Shown here: one piece after another, positions 18,596-26,559 of the stretch
Layout: each line of letters opens with the position of its first letter
Numbering within the stretch: the first letter of the stretch is position 1
Assembly: GCF_025996515.1 (NCBI RefSeq)
Contig: NZ_BLRH01000060.1
Location: forward strand, 434,001-498,000
Reading direction: 5' to 3'
DNA from: Rhizohabitans arisaemae
Lineage (GTDB): Bacteria; Actinomycetota; Actinomycetes; Streptosporangiales; Streptosporangiaceae
DNA: 64,000 bases
The notes under the pieces: model-generated
What the model was told of the DNA's origin: nothing
Databases searched by the model: none
What the model saw: the letters and a program-made list of their open reading frames with translations, nothing else
Program-made: the position numbers and the translations under genes

Positions 18596-19522
18596 ATGTC
18601 TATCCTCGCCACCGAGGGACTGTCGAAGCGCTTTCCACGGGTGACCGCTCTGGACCAGCTCACGGTGAACATCGGACCGGGAGTCACCGGTCTGGTCGGA
18701 GCCAACGGAGCCGGTAAGTCCACGCTGATCAAGATTCTCCTCGGCCTGCTGCGGCCGACGAGCGGACGGGCGACCGTGCTCGGCCTCGACATCGCCTCCC
18801 AGGGGGAGGAGATCCGGCGCGTCGTCGGCTACATGCCGGAACACGACTGCCTTCCCCCCGATGTCAGTGCCACCGAGCTCGTCGTCCACCTGGCGAGACT
18901 GTCCGGGCTGCCGAGAACCGCCGCCCGGGAGCGCGCCGCCGACACCCTCCGGCACGTCGGCCTGCACGAGGAGCGCTACCGTCCGATCGGCGGATACTCC
19001 ACCGGAATGCGGCAGCGGGTCAAACTCGCCCAGGCGCTCGTCCACGACCCGCGACTGGTCTTCCTCGACGAACCCACCAACGGACTCGACCCGGCCGGCC
19101 GGGACGACATGCTCCGCCTGATCCGGCGGATCGGCACCGAGTTCGGGATCAGCGTGCTCGTCACCTCCCATCTGCTGGGGGAACTGGAGCGCACCTGCGA
19201 CCACGTGATCGTGATCGATGCCGGAAGGCTGCTCCGCTCCTCCGGCATCGACGACTTCACCCAGGGAACCCACACCGTCTCGGTCGAGGTCGAGGAGGGG
19301 CAGGCCGAGTTCGCCGAAGCGCTGACCCGGGCGGGCCAGCGGGTCGAGGCGGACGGAAGGCTGCTTGTGATCAAAGTCGTCGACGACTCGACCTACGACG
19401 CGGTCCGTGACATCGCGTCCGACCTGGACCTCGGGCTGATCCGGCTGGAGCAGCGACGGGGACGCATCGAGGACGTCTTCCGCGAGCGGGACCACGCGCA
19501 GGGGGGTGCCGAGCGTGTCTGA
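18596..19522 (+). CDS. ABC transporter ATP-binding protein (first module)
   Basis: This 308-residue ATPase of an ABC-2-type exporter has Walker A GANGAGKST (about residues 40-48), signature YSTGMRQRVKLAQ, Walker B LVFLDEPTNGLDP and the H-loop TSHLL. A C-terminal extension of about 90 residues follows, common in YxlF/CcmA-like exporters. It pairs with the overlapping permease gene. It is clearly paralogous to the second ATPase at 20.4 kb, sharing the GPGVTGL lead-in. The substrate is unknown. Confidence 0.92.
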   Translation: MSILATEGLSKRFPRVTALDQLTVNIGPGVTGLVGANGAGKSTLIKILLGLLRPTSGRATVLGLDIASQGEEIRRVVGYMPEHDCLPPDVSATELVVHLARLSGLPRTAARERAADTLRHVGLHEERYRPIGGYSTGMRQRVKLAQALVHDPRLVFLDEPTNGLDPAGRDDMLRLIRRIGTEFGISVLVTSHLLGELERTCDHVIVIDAGRLLRSSGIDDFTQGTHTVSVEVEEGQAEFAEALTRAGQRVEADGRLLVIKVVDDSTYDAVRDIASDLDLGLIRLEQRRGRIEDVFRERDHAQGGAERV

Positions 19523-20390
19523 ACCCTCCGGCGTCATCCACGACATCGGGTACCGCCACTACGACGGACCGCGGCACGGCCGGGCATACGCCCGTACCGC
19601 GCTGTTCACCAACAGCCTGCGCGGCGCGTTCGGCCTGGGCCGGCCAGCCAAATCCAAGATCATGCCGATGCTCCTCGGGGTCATCATGCTCCTCCCCGCG
19701 ACCGTCTCGATCGCGGTGATGGCCCTGTTGCGCGAGGGACCGCTCTCCTACACCGGCTACGCGGTCACCATGCAGGCCGTCGTCGCGATCTTCCTGGCCA
19801 CGCAGGCCCCGTACCTGGTCGGCCCGGACCAGCGGTACCGAGTCCTCCCGCTGCTGTTCTCCCGGCCGGGCACCCCGACGGACTACATCGTCGCCAAGGT
19901 CGCCGCGATCGTCGGCGCGATGATGATCATCATGGTCCTGCCGATCACGCTGATGTTCGTCGGCGAGATCTTCGTCAACCCGCCGGGGCCCCTGCACACC
20001 GGGGACTACCTCCGGGGCGTCGGCGGGGCGTTCCTATTCGCGATCTTCCTCGGTACGGTCGGCATCGCCCTCGCCTCCCTCACCCCTCGGCGCGGCCTCG
20101 GCGTCGCCTCGGTGATCGCCTTCTATCTGATCACCCTCGCCACCTCCACCGTGCTGTCCGGGGTGCTCGAATCCCTCAGCCACGACACGGCGTCCAGATG
20201 GACCCTGCTGATCAACCCGTTCATGCTCGTCGACGCGATCCAGGTCTGGATCTTCGGCAGCCGACCGGCCCTGGGGATCGACTACCCGAGCGGCGCGGGC
20301 GGCCCGGTCGCGCTCCTCGCCGTACTCCTCCTCATCGGCGCCGCCCTCGCCATCCTGGTGAACCGGTACAGAAAGGCGGCGTCGTCATGA
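19506..20390 (+). CDS. ABC-2 type permease (first module)
   Basis: This 294-residue protein has about six hydrophobic segments (from PMLLGVIMLLPATVSIAV to the C-terminal LLAVLLLIGAALAILV), the layout of an ABC-2 permease. The N-terminal ~60 residues are cytoplasmic and include the motif DIGYRHYDGPRHGR, seen in permeases encoded next to such ATPases. It may start at GTG 19506 or GTG 19515; the latter overlaps the ATPase gene by 8 nt. Its stop overlaps the next ATG (ATGA). Confidence 0.88.
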   Translation: MPSVSEPSGVIHDIGYRHYDGPRHGRAYARTALFTNSLRGAFGLGRPAKSKIMPMLLGVIMLLPATVSIAVMALLREGPLSYTGYAVTMQAVVAIFLATQAPYLVGPDQRYRVLPLLFSRPGTPTDYIVAKVAAIVGAMMIIMVLPITLMFVGEIFVNPPGPLHTGDYLRGVGGAFLFAIFLGTVGIALASLTPRRGLGVASVIAFYLITLATSTVLSGVLESLSHDTASRWTLLINPFMLVDAIQVWIFGSRPALGIDYPSGAGGPVALLAVLLLIGAALAILVNRYRKAASS

Positions 20391-21325
20391 CCGACCACTC
20401 CGCTCCGACCACGATCCACCTCGACGAGGTCTCCCGGTGGTACGGCAACGTCGTCGCGGTCAACAACGTGACCATGCGGATCGGCCCGGGCGTCACCGGC
20501 CTGCTCGGACCCAACGGCGCGGGCAAATCCACCCTGCTGCACATGATGGCGGGCTTCCTCGCCCCCTCCTCCGGCTCGGTCACCCTCGGCCGGGACCGCA
20601 TCTGGCAGAACTCCAAGGTGTACAAGTCCGTGGGGATCGTCCCGGAACGGGAAGCGCTCTACGGCTTCCTGACCGGATGGCAGTTCGTCCTCTCCAGCGC
20701 CAAACTGCACAAACTCGCCAACCCCGTCGAAGCCGCCACCAAAGCCCTCAACCTCGTCGAGATGCTCGACGCTGGCAACCGGCGGATCGACACCTACTCC
20801 AAGGGGATGCGCCAGCGGGTCAAGGTGGCCGCCGCGCTCGTCCACGACCCCCCGGTGCTCCTGCTCGACGAGCCGTTCAACGGGATGGACCCGCGGCAGC
20901 GGCTCCACCTCATGGAGCTCATCACCAGGATGGGCGCGGACGGACGGACCATCCTGTTCAGCTCGCACATCCTCGAAGAGGTCGAGCGGGTCGCCCAGCA
21001 GATCGAAGTACTCGTCTCCGGCCGGCACGCCGCCTCCGGCGACCACCGGGAAATCCGGCGCCGGATGACCAATCGGCCCCACCTGTTCACCATCCGATCC
21101 AGCGACGACCGCAAACTCGCCTCCGCGCTGATCGCCGACGGCTCCACCGGCGGAGTCCGGCTCGGCGAGGACGGGCTCGAGGTGCGGGCGATCGACTTCC
21201 GCGCCTTCACCCGGCTGCTCCCCCAGGCGGCGCGGAAAGCCGACGTGCGCCTGCTCCAGGTCAGCCCGTCCGACGAGGACCTGGAGTCGGTGTTCTCCTA
21301 CCTGATCTCCGGGGGCAGACAATGA
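20387..21325 (+). CDS. ABC transporter ATP-binding protein (second module)
   Basis: This 312-residue ATPase has Walker A GPNGAGKST, signature YSKGMRQRVKVA, Walker B VLLLDEPFNGMDP and the switch His in SSHILEEV. It carries the same kind of C-terminal extension as the first ATPase. The ATG overlaps the permease stop by 4 nt. The two ATPases look like an old tandem duplication, since both share GPGVTGL before Walker A. It pairs with the downstream permease. The cargo is unknown. Confidence 0.92.
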   Translation: MTDHSAPTTIHLDEVSRWYGNVVAVNNVTMRIGPGVTGLLGPNGAGKSTLLHMMAGFLAPSSGSVTLGRDRIWQNSKVYKSVGIVPEREALYGFLTGWQFVLSSAKLHKLANPVEAATKALNLVEMLDAGNRRIDTYSKGMRQRVKVAAALVHDPPVLLLDEPFNGMDPRQRLHLMELITRMGADGRTILFSSHILEEVERVAQQIEVLVSGRHAASGDHREIRRRMTNRPHLFTIRSSDDRKLASALIADGSTGGVRLGEDGLEVRAIDFRAFTRLLPQAARKADVRLLQVSPSDEDLESVFSYLISGGRQ

Positions 21326-21354
21326 CCGCCGCACTCCAAGGGGCACGTCCGTGA
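21322..21354 (+). CDS. 10-codon open frame bridging the ATPase and permease genes
   Basis: The ATG at 21322 overlaps the upstream stop (ATGA). Ten codons later its TGA at 21352-21354 overlaps the GTG start of the next gene (CGTGA). It reads MTAALQGARP. It could act as a coupling frame that delivers ribosomes to the permease start, or be chance. No function for the peptide is proposed. Confidence 0.35.
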   Translation: MTAALQGARP

Positions 21355-22067
21355 ACACGACCATCGCCCAGATCACCTACCGGGGCATGCTCGGCAGCCG
21401 CCGGGTGTTCCTGCTCCTCGGGCTGCCCGTGCTCCTGCTCGCCCTCACCGGGGTCCTCTACGCTCTGGCGAGCTCGCCGGAACGGGTGACGATCCTGCTG
21501 ATGGAGCGGTTCGGGGTCGCCATGATGCTTCCGCTGCTCGGCCTGATCGTCGGAACCGGGGTGATCGGCAGGGAGATCGAGGACGGTGTCATCATGCACC
21601 TGCTCGCCAAGCCGATCCGGCGGGAGGTCGTCTCCGTCACGAAACTGATCGTCGCGGCCTCGCTGATGGCGCTGTTCGGCGCGCTCCCGATCTTCATCTC
21701 CGCCTTCGCGATGATGGGCTGGGAGGCCGACGTCGCCCTTGGCTTCGCCGTCGGCGCGCTCGCCGGCGGAGTCGCCTACGCCGCGGTCTTCCTGCTGATC
21801 TCCATCGTCACCCGGTTCGCCGTCACCGTGGGGATCATCTACGCGCTGATCTGGGAAGGAGTGGTCGGCACCGTCGCCCCCGGCGCACGGGACCTGTCGA
21901 TCCAGCAGTGGACGCTCTCCATCGCCGACGCCGTGTCCTCGTCGGCCTTCCTCAAGAGCCAGGTCGCGCCGGGCTTCGCGATACCGGCACTGATCGTCAC
22001 CACCCTGCTCGCCACGATCCTGGCCGGCCGCCGCCTCCGCTCCCTCACCCTCAGCGGAAGCGAATAA
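21351..22067 (+). CDS. ABC-2 type permease (second module)
   Basis: This 238-residue hydrophobic protein has about six membrane segments, beginning with RRVFLLLGLPVLLLALTGVL and including PLLGLIVGTGVIGREIEDG, the loop typical of ABC-2 permeases. The GTG at 21351 is the likely start; no stronger in-frame start lies between it and the ATPase gene, and a short bridging frame ends on it. It converges with glmM, and a strong shared hairpin separates them. Confidence 0.87.
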   Translation: MNTTIAQITYRGMLGSRRVFLLLGLPVLLLALTGVLYALASSPERVTILLMERFGVAMMLPLLGLIVGTGVIGREIEDGVIMHLLAKPIRREVVSVTKLIVAASLMALFGALPIFISAFAMMGWEADVALGFAVGALAGGVAYAAVFLLISIVTRFAVTVGIIYALIWEGVVGTVAPGARDLSIQQWTLSIADAVSSSAFLKSQVAPGFAIPALIVTTLLATILAGRRLRSLTLSGSE

Positions 22068-22080
22068 CCCGGAAAACCAT

Positions 22081-22117
22081 CTGCCCGCTTCTCACCGCGG
22101 GGGCGAGAAGCGGGCAG
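22081..22117. terminator. bidirectional terminator between the ABC permease and glmM
   Basis: A perfect 13-bp stem (CTGCCCGCTTCTC and its complement) with an 11-nt loop begins one base after the glmM stop. On the minus strand it is followed by ATGGTTTTCC, a short T-run. It can serve both convergent genes. Confidence 0.8.
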
Positions 22118-22118
22118 T

Positions 22119-23456
22119 TCACACCAGGGAGGTACGGACGACGTCGGCGAGGTCGCTGGCCACGGCGTGGGCCTGGTCCTCGGACTCGGCTTCGACCATG
22201 ACGCGGACCATCGGCTCGGTCCCGCTCGGACGGATCAGGACCCGCCCGGACCGCCCCAGCACCCCTTCGGCGTGGGCGACCGCCGCGGCGAGTTCGGGTG
22301 AGGTGGCCGCCCGGCTCTTGTCGACGCCGCGTACGTTGATCAACACCTGCGGGAGGCGGGTCATGACCGACGCGAGCTCGGCGAGCGGCCGCTTCTGCCG
22401 TACCACCTCCGCGAGCAGGTGCAGCGAGGTGAGCAGGCCGTCGCCGGTGGTGGCGTGGTCGAGCATGATGAGGTGGCCGGACTGCTCCCCGCCGAGCGAG
22501 AAGCCGTTGTGCTTCATGGCCTCCAGCACGTACCGGTCGCCGACCGCCGTCTCCACGACCTCGACCCCGGCCGTCCGCATGGCAATCTTGAAGCCGAGGT
22601 TGGACATGACCGTGGCGACCACGGTGTCCTTGGCCAGGCGGCCGCTCTCCTTCATCGCGACCGCGAGGATCGCCAGGATCTGATCGCCGTCCACGACCTC
22701 ACCGGTGGCGTCCACCGCCAGGCAGCGGTCCGCGTCCCCGTCGTAGGCGACACCCACGTCGGCGCCGCTCGCCAGCACCGCGTCCCGGAGCCGGTCCAGG
22801 TGCGTCGAGCCACAGCCCTCGTTGATGTTGAGGCCGTCGGGGGAGGCGCCGATCGTCTCCACGATGGCCCCCGCGCGCAGCAGCGCCTCGGGAGCGACCG
22901 TGTGAGCGGCCCCGTTCGCGCAGTCGGCGACCACCCGCAGGCCGTCCAGCCCGCCGGGCATCGTGGTGAGCAGGTGGGAGACGTACCGGTTGGCCTCGCC
23001 GTAGGCGTCCCGCACCCGGCCGACCGAGGCCCCGACGGGACGGTCCCAGGACTCGCCCAGCCGGCGCTCGATCTCGTCCTCGACCGCGTCGGGCAGTTTG
23101 AGCCCGCCCCGGGCGAAGAACTTGATCCCGTTGTCCGGTGCGGGGTTGTGCGACGCGGAGAGCATCACGCCGACATCGGCGTGGAGCGCCTCGGTGAGGT
23201 AGGCGACCGCGGGCGTCGGCAGCACACCGAGCCGGAGTACGTCGACCCCGGAGGAGGCGAGCCCGGCGACGACCGCCGCCTCCAGAAACTCCCCCGAGGC
23301 GCGGGGGTCACGACCGACAACGGCCACAGGCCGCCCATGCCCTCCGGTGACCCCGAGGGCGTGGGCGGCTGCGACGGAGAGGTCCAGAGCCAGTTCGGCG
23401 GTGAGGTCGCGCCCGGCGACCCCACGGACCCCGTCGGTACCGAACAGGCGGCCCAC
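22119..23456 (-). CDS. glmM: phosphoglucosamine mutase
   Basis: GlmM converts glucosamine-6-phosphate to glucosamine-1-phosphate on the way to UDP-GlcNAc, following GlmS. The 445-residue protein starts [11 protein letters not shown] and has the catalytic serine S102 in MLSASHNP, the Mg-binding DGDADRC loop and the C-terminal phosphate-binding [11 protein letters not shown]. The GTG start overlaps the rpsI stop by one base (TAGTG), so it is coupled to the rplM-rpsI unit. This linkage is common in actinobacteria. Confidence 0.97.
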   Translation of the reverse strand: MGRLFGTDGVRGVAGRDLTAELALDLSVAAAHALGVTGGHGRPVAVVGRDPRASGEFLEAAVVAGLASSGVDVLRLGVLPTPAVAYLTEALHADVGVMLSASHNPAPDNGIKFFARGGLKLPDAVEDEIERRLGESWDRPVGASVGRVRDAYGEANRYVSHLLTTMPGGLDGLRVVADCANGAAHTVAPEALLRAGAIVETIGASPDGLNINEGCGSTHLDRLRDAVLASGADVGVAYDGDADRCLAVDATGEVVDGDQILAILAVAMKESGRLAKDTVVATVMSNLGFKIAMRTAGVEVVETAVGDRYVLEAMKHNGFSLGGEQSGHLIMLDHATTGDGLLTSLHLLAEVVRQKRPLAELASVMTRLPQVLINVRGVDKSRAATSPELAAAVAHAEGVLGRSGRVLIRPSGTEPMVRVMVEAESEDQAHAVASDLADVVRTSLV

Positions 23457-23983
23457 TAGCGCTTGCTGTACTGCGGAGCCTTACGGGCCTTCTTAAGGCC
23501 GTACTTCTTACGCTCTTTGGCGCGGGCGTCCCGGGTCAGGAACCCGGCCTTCTTCAGCGGGGGCCGGTTGGTCTCGGTGTCCAGCGCGGTGAGCGCACGG
23601 GCGAGGCCCATCCGCAGCGCACCGGCCTGGCCGGTCACGCCGCCGCCGTCGATCCGGGCGATCACGTCGAACTGACCCTCGGCGCCGAGCGTGACGAACG
23701 GCTCGTTCACCACCTGCTGGTGCACCTTGTTCGGGAAGTAGACGTCCAGCGAACGGCCGTTGATCCTCCACTGGCCGGTGCCGGGGACGATGCGCACCCG
23801 GGCGATCGCCTCCTTGCGCCGTCCGGTCCCGTAGGAGGAACCGACGACGATCGACTTCAGGGTGGGCGTCTCCTCCACGGGGGCGGACTCGCTGGTGTAC
23901 TCAGACGGGAACTCCCCTTCGGGGAACTCCTCCAGCTCCAGGTCGCCCTCTAGGGGTGTCTCGACGCCGGTGGGCTCAGCCAC
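23456..23983 (-). CDS. rpsI: 30S ribosomal protein S9
   Basis: This 175-residue S9 has an acidic N-terminal extension of about 45 residues, as found in actinobacteria, before the core that begins near [14 protein letters not shown]. The C-terminal tail KAPQYSKR reaches the P-site tRNA. The start is GTG, with GAGGAG 4 nt upstream. It follows rplM by 67 nt and is translationally coupled to glmM. Confidence 0.97.
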   Translation of the reverse strand: MAEPTGVETPLEGDLELEEFPEGEFPSEYTSESAPVEETPTLKSIVVGSSYGTGRRKEAIARVRIVPGTGQWRINGRSLDVYFPNKVHQQVVNEPFVTLGAEGQFDVIARIDGGGVTGQAGALRMGLARALTALDTETNRPPLKKAGFLTRDARAKERKKYGLKKARKAPQYSKR

Positions 23984-24050
23984 GGTTCTCCTCTTTGCTT
24001 CCTGGCGGCGTCAGCCGCTGGCTAACACTGCGATTGCGACAGCGGCCGCG

Positions 24051-24494
24051 TTATTGGGCGATCTGGCTGATCTCAAACGGCACCGGCTTCTGGGCCTGGT
24101 GCGGGTGGTCTGAGCCTGCGTAGACCTTCAGCTTCCTGGCCATCTTCCGGCCGAGGGAGTTCTTGGGGAGCATGCCCTTGATGGCCTTCTCGACCGCGCG
24201 GTCGGGGCGCTTGGCGAGCAGCTCGCTGTAGGGCACGGAGCGCAGACCACCGGGGTAACCCGAGTGGCGGTACGCCCGCTTCTGCTCAAGCTTGTTGCCG
24301 GTCAGCACAACCTTGTCGGCGTTGACGATGATGACGAAGTCACCGGTGTCGACGTGGGGTGCGAAGATCGGCTTGTGCTTACCGCGCAGCAGCGTGGCAG
24401 CTTGACTGGCCAGCCGGCCGAGCACGACATCCGCGGCGTCGATGACGTGCCACTGACGCTCGATGTCGCCGGGCTTTGGGGTAAACGTGCGCAC
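24051..24494 (-). CDS. rplM: 50S ribosomal protein L13
   Basis: This 147-residue L13 begins [20 protein letters not shown] and contains the family motif [12 protein letters not shown]. The frame is open upstream, but this GTG matches the usual start and has GAAGG 9 nt before it. It is the first gene of the rplM-rpsI-glmM unit. A long leader of about 175 nt separates it from a well-formed promoter. Confidence 0.96.
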   Translation of the reverse strand: MRTFTPKPGDIERQWHVIDAADVVLGRLASQAATLLRGKHKPIFAPHVDTGDFVIIVNADKVVLTGNKLEQKRAYRHSGYPGGLRSVPYSELLAKRPDRAVEKAIKGMLPKNSLGRKMARKLKVYAGSDHPHQAQKPVPFEISQIAQ

Positions 24495-24670
24495 GGTAGT
24501 TGGCCTTCTTTGCTCGCGTCTTCGGGCTGACGGAATGTGACAGCTCTTTTTCGATCGGCGTCGTGGTCGGTCCGGGACACACGTCACCTCGGACCTTCCG
24601 TCTCCGTTGATCGGAGAAGACGCCGGACGCGCGCCGCGCATCGGTCGCTAAGGACCAACCCGCACACAAC
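24495..24670 (-). promoter_or_regulatory. rplM 5' leader with hairpins
   Basis: About 175 nt lie between the predicted transcription start and the rplM GTG, with no gene. Two stems are visible: TCTCCG/CGGAGA with a 5-nt loop (24601-24617) and GGTCCG/CGGACC with a 15-nt loop (24569-24595). An autoregulatory or attenuation role is inference only. Confidence 0.4.
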
Positions 24671-24678
24671 GAACTAGC

Positions 24679-24708
24679 AGGATACCGGCACTCGCAGACA
24701 TGGGTCAA
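24679..24708 (-). promoter_or_regulatory. sigma-70-type promoter of rplM-rpsI-glmM
   Basis: On the minus strand TTGACC (24703-24708) is followed after exactly 18 nt by TATCCT (24679-24684), a close match to the housekeeping actinobacterial consensus. It is positioned to drive rplM. Confidence 0.75.
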
Positions 24709-24733
24709 AACGAGTGGTCGCCTGATGGCTTCC

Positions 24734-24794
24734 GAGACCGGTCTCCCCGGTCAGTGTACCGGTGGGAGACCGTCCTGGGGCTCATCCGAGCCCC
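24734..24794. repeat. tandem hairpins in the rplM / CAP-protein divergent region
   Basis: A 12-bp palindrome GAGACCGGTCTC (24734-24745) overlaps a bulged hairpin (24740-24771, stems GGTCTCC and CCGGT around a 6-nt loop). A second perfect 7-bp hairpin GGGGCTC-ATCC-GAGCCCC follows at 24777-24794. They could insulate the two divergent transcripts or bind a regulator. Confidence 0.5.
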
Positions 24795-24857
24795 GCCGCA
24801 AGCTAACAACACAGAGAAATTCGGCGACTTCATTGCCTATATATCACGGCACATCTC

Positions 24858-24863
24858 TATATT
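24858..24863 (+). promoter_or_regulatory. -10 box of the CAP-domain gene
   Basis: TATATT lies in an unusually AT-rich stretch 10 nt before the ATG at 24874. TTGCCT at 24833-24838 could be a -35 with a 19-nt spacer. The transcript would have almost no leader. Confidence 0.45.
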
Positions 24864-24873
24864 TAAGTCCGCT

Positions 24874-25644
24874 ATGTGGCAGACGAAGCGCTTCCGGAAA
24901 ACCGGGCATAGATCACACCGCCTGGTCCACTTCGTCGTGGTCATATCCCTGGGAGCCGTTCTCGCGGTCTGCTACGGGCTCTACCAGCAGGCCCAGGCTC
25001 CCCGGCAGACAGCGACCCTGCAGTTTCACAAGGCGGGGCCCAAACCGTCGACCGCACCACCCAAGCGAGAGCTTTCCCCGCTCACCAGAGTGGTACGGCC
25101 CCGTACGGCCGAGGCGCCCGCCACCGGTCCCGACCGAACACCCGCCGACCAACCCGAAGACCCCCGGGTCGTCCTCGACGGCCGCTCCCTCGCGGACGGC
25201 GGCCAAGGCGGCGATCCCTCATCCCCGTTCGTCGACCCGGCGGGCGACCCCGCCGCGGAGGAACTCGCCTCCCTGGAGGCGAGGGTGGTCCGTCTCTCCA
25301 ACAACGCCCGGGTCCGCGCGGGCTGCCGCCCCCTGCGAGTGAACCAGCGACTCGCGTACTCCGCCCGCCTGCACTCGGCGGACATGGCGGAGAAGGGGTA
25401 CTTCTCGCACACCTCCCCCGAGGGGCTCACGCCGTGGCAGCGGATGGAGCGCGCGGGCTACCGCAACGGGGGCGCGGAGAACATCGGCCGCGGATACCAG
25501 ACCGCGGACGAGGCGGTACGCAGTTGGATGGCGAGCGCCGTACACCGGAAGAACATCCTCAACTGCCGGCTGCGCGCCATCGGGGTGGGAGTCCACCTCG
25601 GACCGGGCGGACCCTGGTGGACCCAGGACTTCGGCTACAGCTAA
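24874..25644 (+). CDS. membrane-anchored CAP (SCP-like) domain protein
   Basis: This 256-residue protein has a basic cytoplasmic N-terminus, one membrane helix (about residues 17-38) and a Pro/Thr-rich linker of about 90 residues. A C-terminal CAP domain (about 130-256) follows, with signatures GYFSHTSPEGLTPWQRM, AENIGRGYQTADEAV and HRKNILNCRLRAIGVG. CAP domains are found in many secreted proteins of varied function, so the role is open. An in-frame ATG at 24700 would add a poor N-terminus that crosses the hairpin region, so 24874 is preferred. It opens a three-gene plus-strand island inside otherwise minus-strand DNA. Confidence 0.87.
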   Translation: MWQTKRFRKTGHRSHRLVHFVVVISLGAVLAVCYGLYQQAQAPRQTATLQFHKAGPKPSTAPPKRELSPLTRVVRPRTAEAPATGPDRTPADQPEDPRVVLDGRSLADGGQGGDPSSPFVDPAGDPAAEELASLEARVVRLSNNARVRAGCRPLRVNQRLAYSARLHSADMAEKGYFSHTSPEGLTPWQRMERAGYRNGGAENIGRGYQTADEAVRSWMASAVHRKNILNCRLRAIGVGVHLGPGGPWWTQDFGYS

Positions 25645-25676
25645 AGGAGGCGAGCTTTTCCGGCTGGGGGAACGAC

Positions 25677-25682
25677 TAGTCT
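25677..25682 (+). promoter_or_regulatory. -10 box, probable leaderless promoter
   Basis: TAGTCT ends 6 nt before the ATG at 25689 of the 267-residue membrane protein gene. No ribosome-binding site lies between. Confidence 0.5.
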
Positions 25683-25688
25683 CATCCC

Positions 25689-26492
25689 ATGGGTTATCCG
25701 GGCGAGGAGGGCGCACGCGGCCGATCGCACCGCCATCAGGAAGACTGGCGTGCCCCCTCCCGGCGCAGACGCCGCAGCAAGCTACCAATGATCATCGCGG
25801 GGGTGGCGTCCGTCGCCCTCGCCATCGCGGCGGGCGTGCTCGTCGCGCTCAGCGGCGACGAGCAGGCCCCGGCCGCCGCGACCGCCCCGACCACCTCGCC
25901 CACCCCGACCAAGAGCCCCCTGGCGGCCGGGGCGGGCGTCACGGGCGAGTACGGCTTCGCCCAGTCGCGGCTGACCGACCCCCTCCCGCTCGCCCTCGAC
26001 GAGGTCTTCCGGAACAAGAAGATCACCAAGGGCGGGCGGACCTACCTCATGACCGTCCGGCGTCTGGACAAGTCCTGCGCCGGCGTGATGCAGGGGACGC
26101 GCCTCCTCAAAGCGATCAAGGGTGCCGGCTGCACCCAGGTCCTCCGGGCGAGCTTCCAGGACTCCACCGGCAAGATCATCGGCACACTCGGCGTCGCCAA
26201 CCTCAAGGACCTCAAGGCCACCCTCCGGGTTCAGAAGACCCAAGGAGGCACCGACTACCTCAAACCGCTGCCCGGAAAGAAAGCCACGAGCGTGCTCGGC
26301 TCCGGCGAGGCCTATGCCGGAATCTGGAAGCACGGGCATTACGCGGTCTTCGTCTGGTTCGGCTACCAGGACGGCCACCGGCCGACCGCCGCCGAACGCA
26401 AGAAGCTCAACCAGGCCGCCGCCGACATCGCGGAAGGCACCGTCTTCCCGGCGCTGGACTCCCGTTCCCTCACCGGAGCGCGCTCCCGCTGA
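25689..26492 (+). CDS. membrane protein with unrecognised two-cysteine extracellular domain (short paralogue)
   Basis: This 267-residue protein has a basic N-terminus (RRRRRSK), one membrane helix (about residues 33-55), a Thr/Pro linker and an extracellular domain (about 98-255). The domain contains the pair C130 and C148 and aligns with the C-terminal domain of the next gene: ALDEVFRNKKIT against ALTEVFPEKQIT, and VFVWFGYQDGHRPT against VFAYATYSDGHTPS. I do not recognise the fold by name. The cysteines probably form a disulfide. A TAGTCT box 6 nt before the ATG suggests its own leaderless promoter. Confidence 0.8.
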   Translation: MGYPGEEGARGRSHRHQEDWRAPSRRRRRSKLPMIIAGVASVALAIAAGVLVALSGDEQAPAAATAPTTSPTPTKSPLAAGAGVTGEYGFAQSRLTDPLPLALDEVFRNKKITKGGRTYLMTVRRLDKSCAGVMQGTRLLKAIKGAGCTQVLRASFQDSTGKIIGTLGVANLKDLKATLRVQKTQGGTDYLKPLPGKKATSVLGSGEAYAGIWKHGHYAVFVWFGYQDGHRPTAAERKKLNQAAADIAEGTVFPALDSRSLTGARSR

Positions 26493-26545
26493 ACCCCACC
26501 GGATTCGGAAATCCGGATAGTCGCGTGACGATTCACGTCAGCCGA

Positions 26546-26551
26546 TACGCT
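26546..26551 (+). promoter_or_regulatory. -10 box upstream of the long paralogue
   Basis: TACGCT ends 8 nt before the ATG at 26560. Just upstream, TGACG-ATTCA-CGTCA (26526-26540) is an inverted repeat that could be an operator. Confidence 0.4.
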
Positions 26552-26559
26552 TGGCGTCT

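Noticed and set aside
25643-25650. Perfect Shine-Dalgarno AAAGGAGG overlapping the CAP-gene stop
   Set aside because: No ATG, GTG or TTG follows within the usual 5-12 nt, and the next gene starts 39 nt on with its own -10 box; it is treated as chance.
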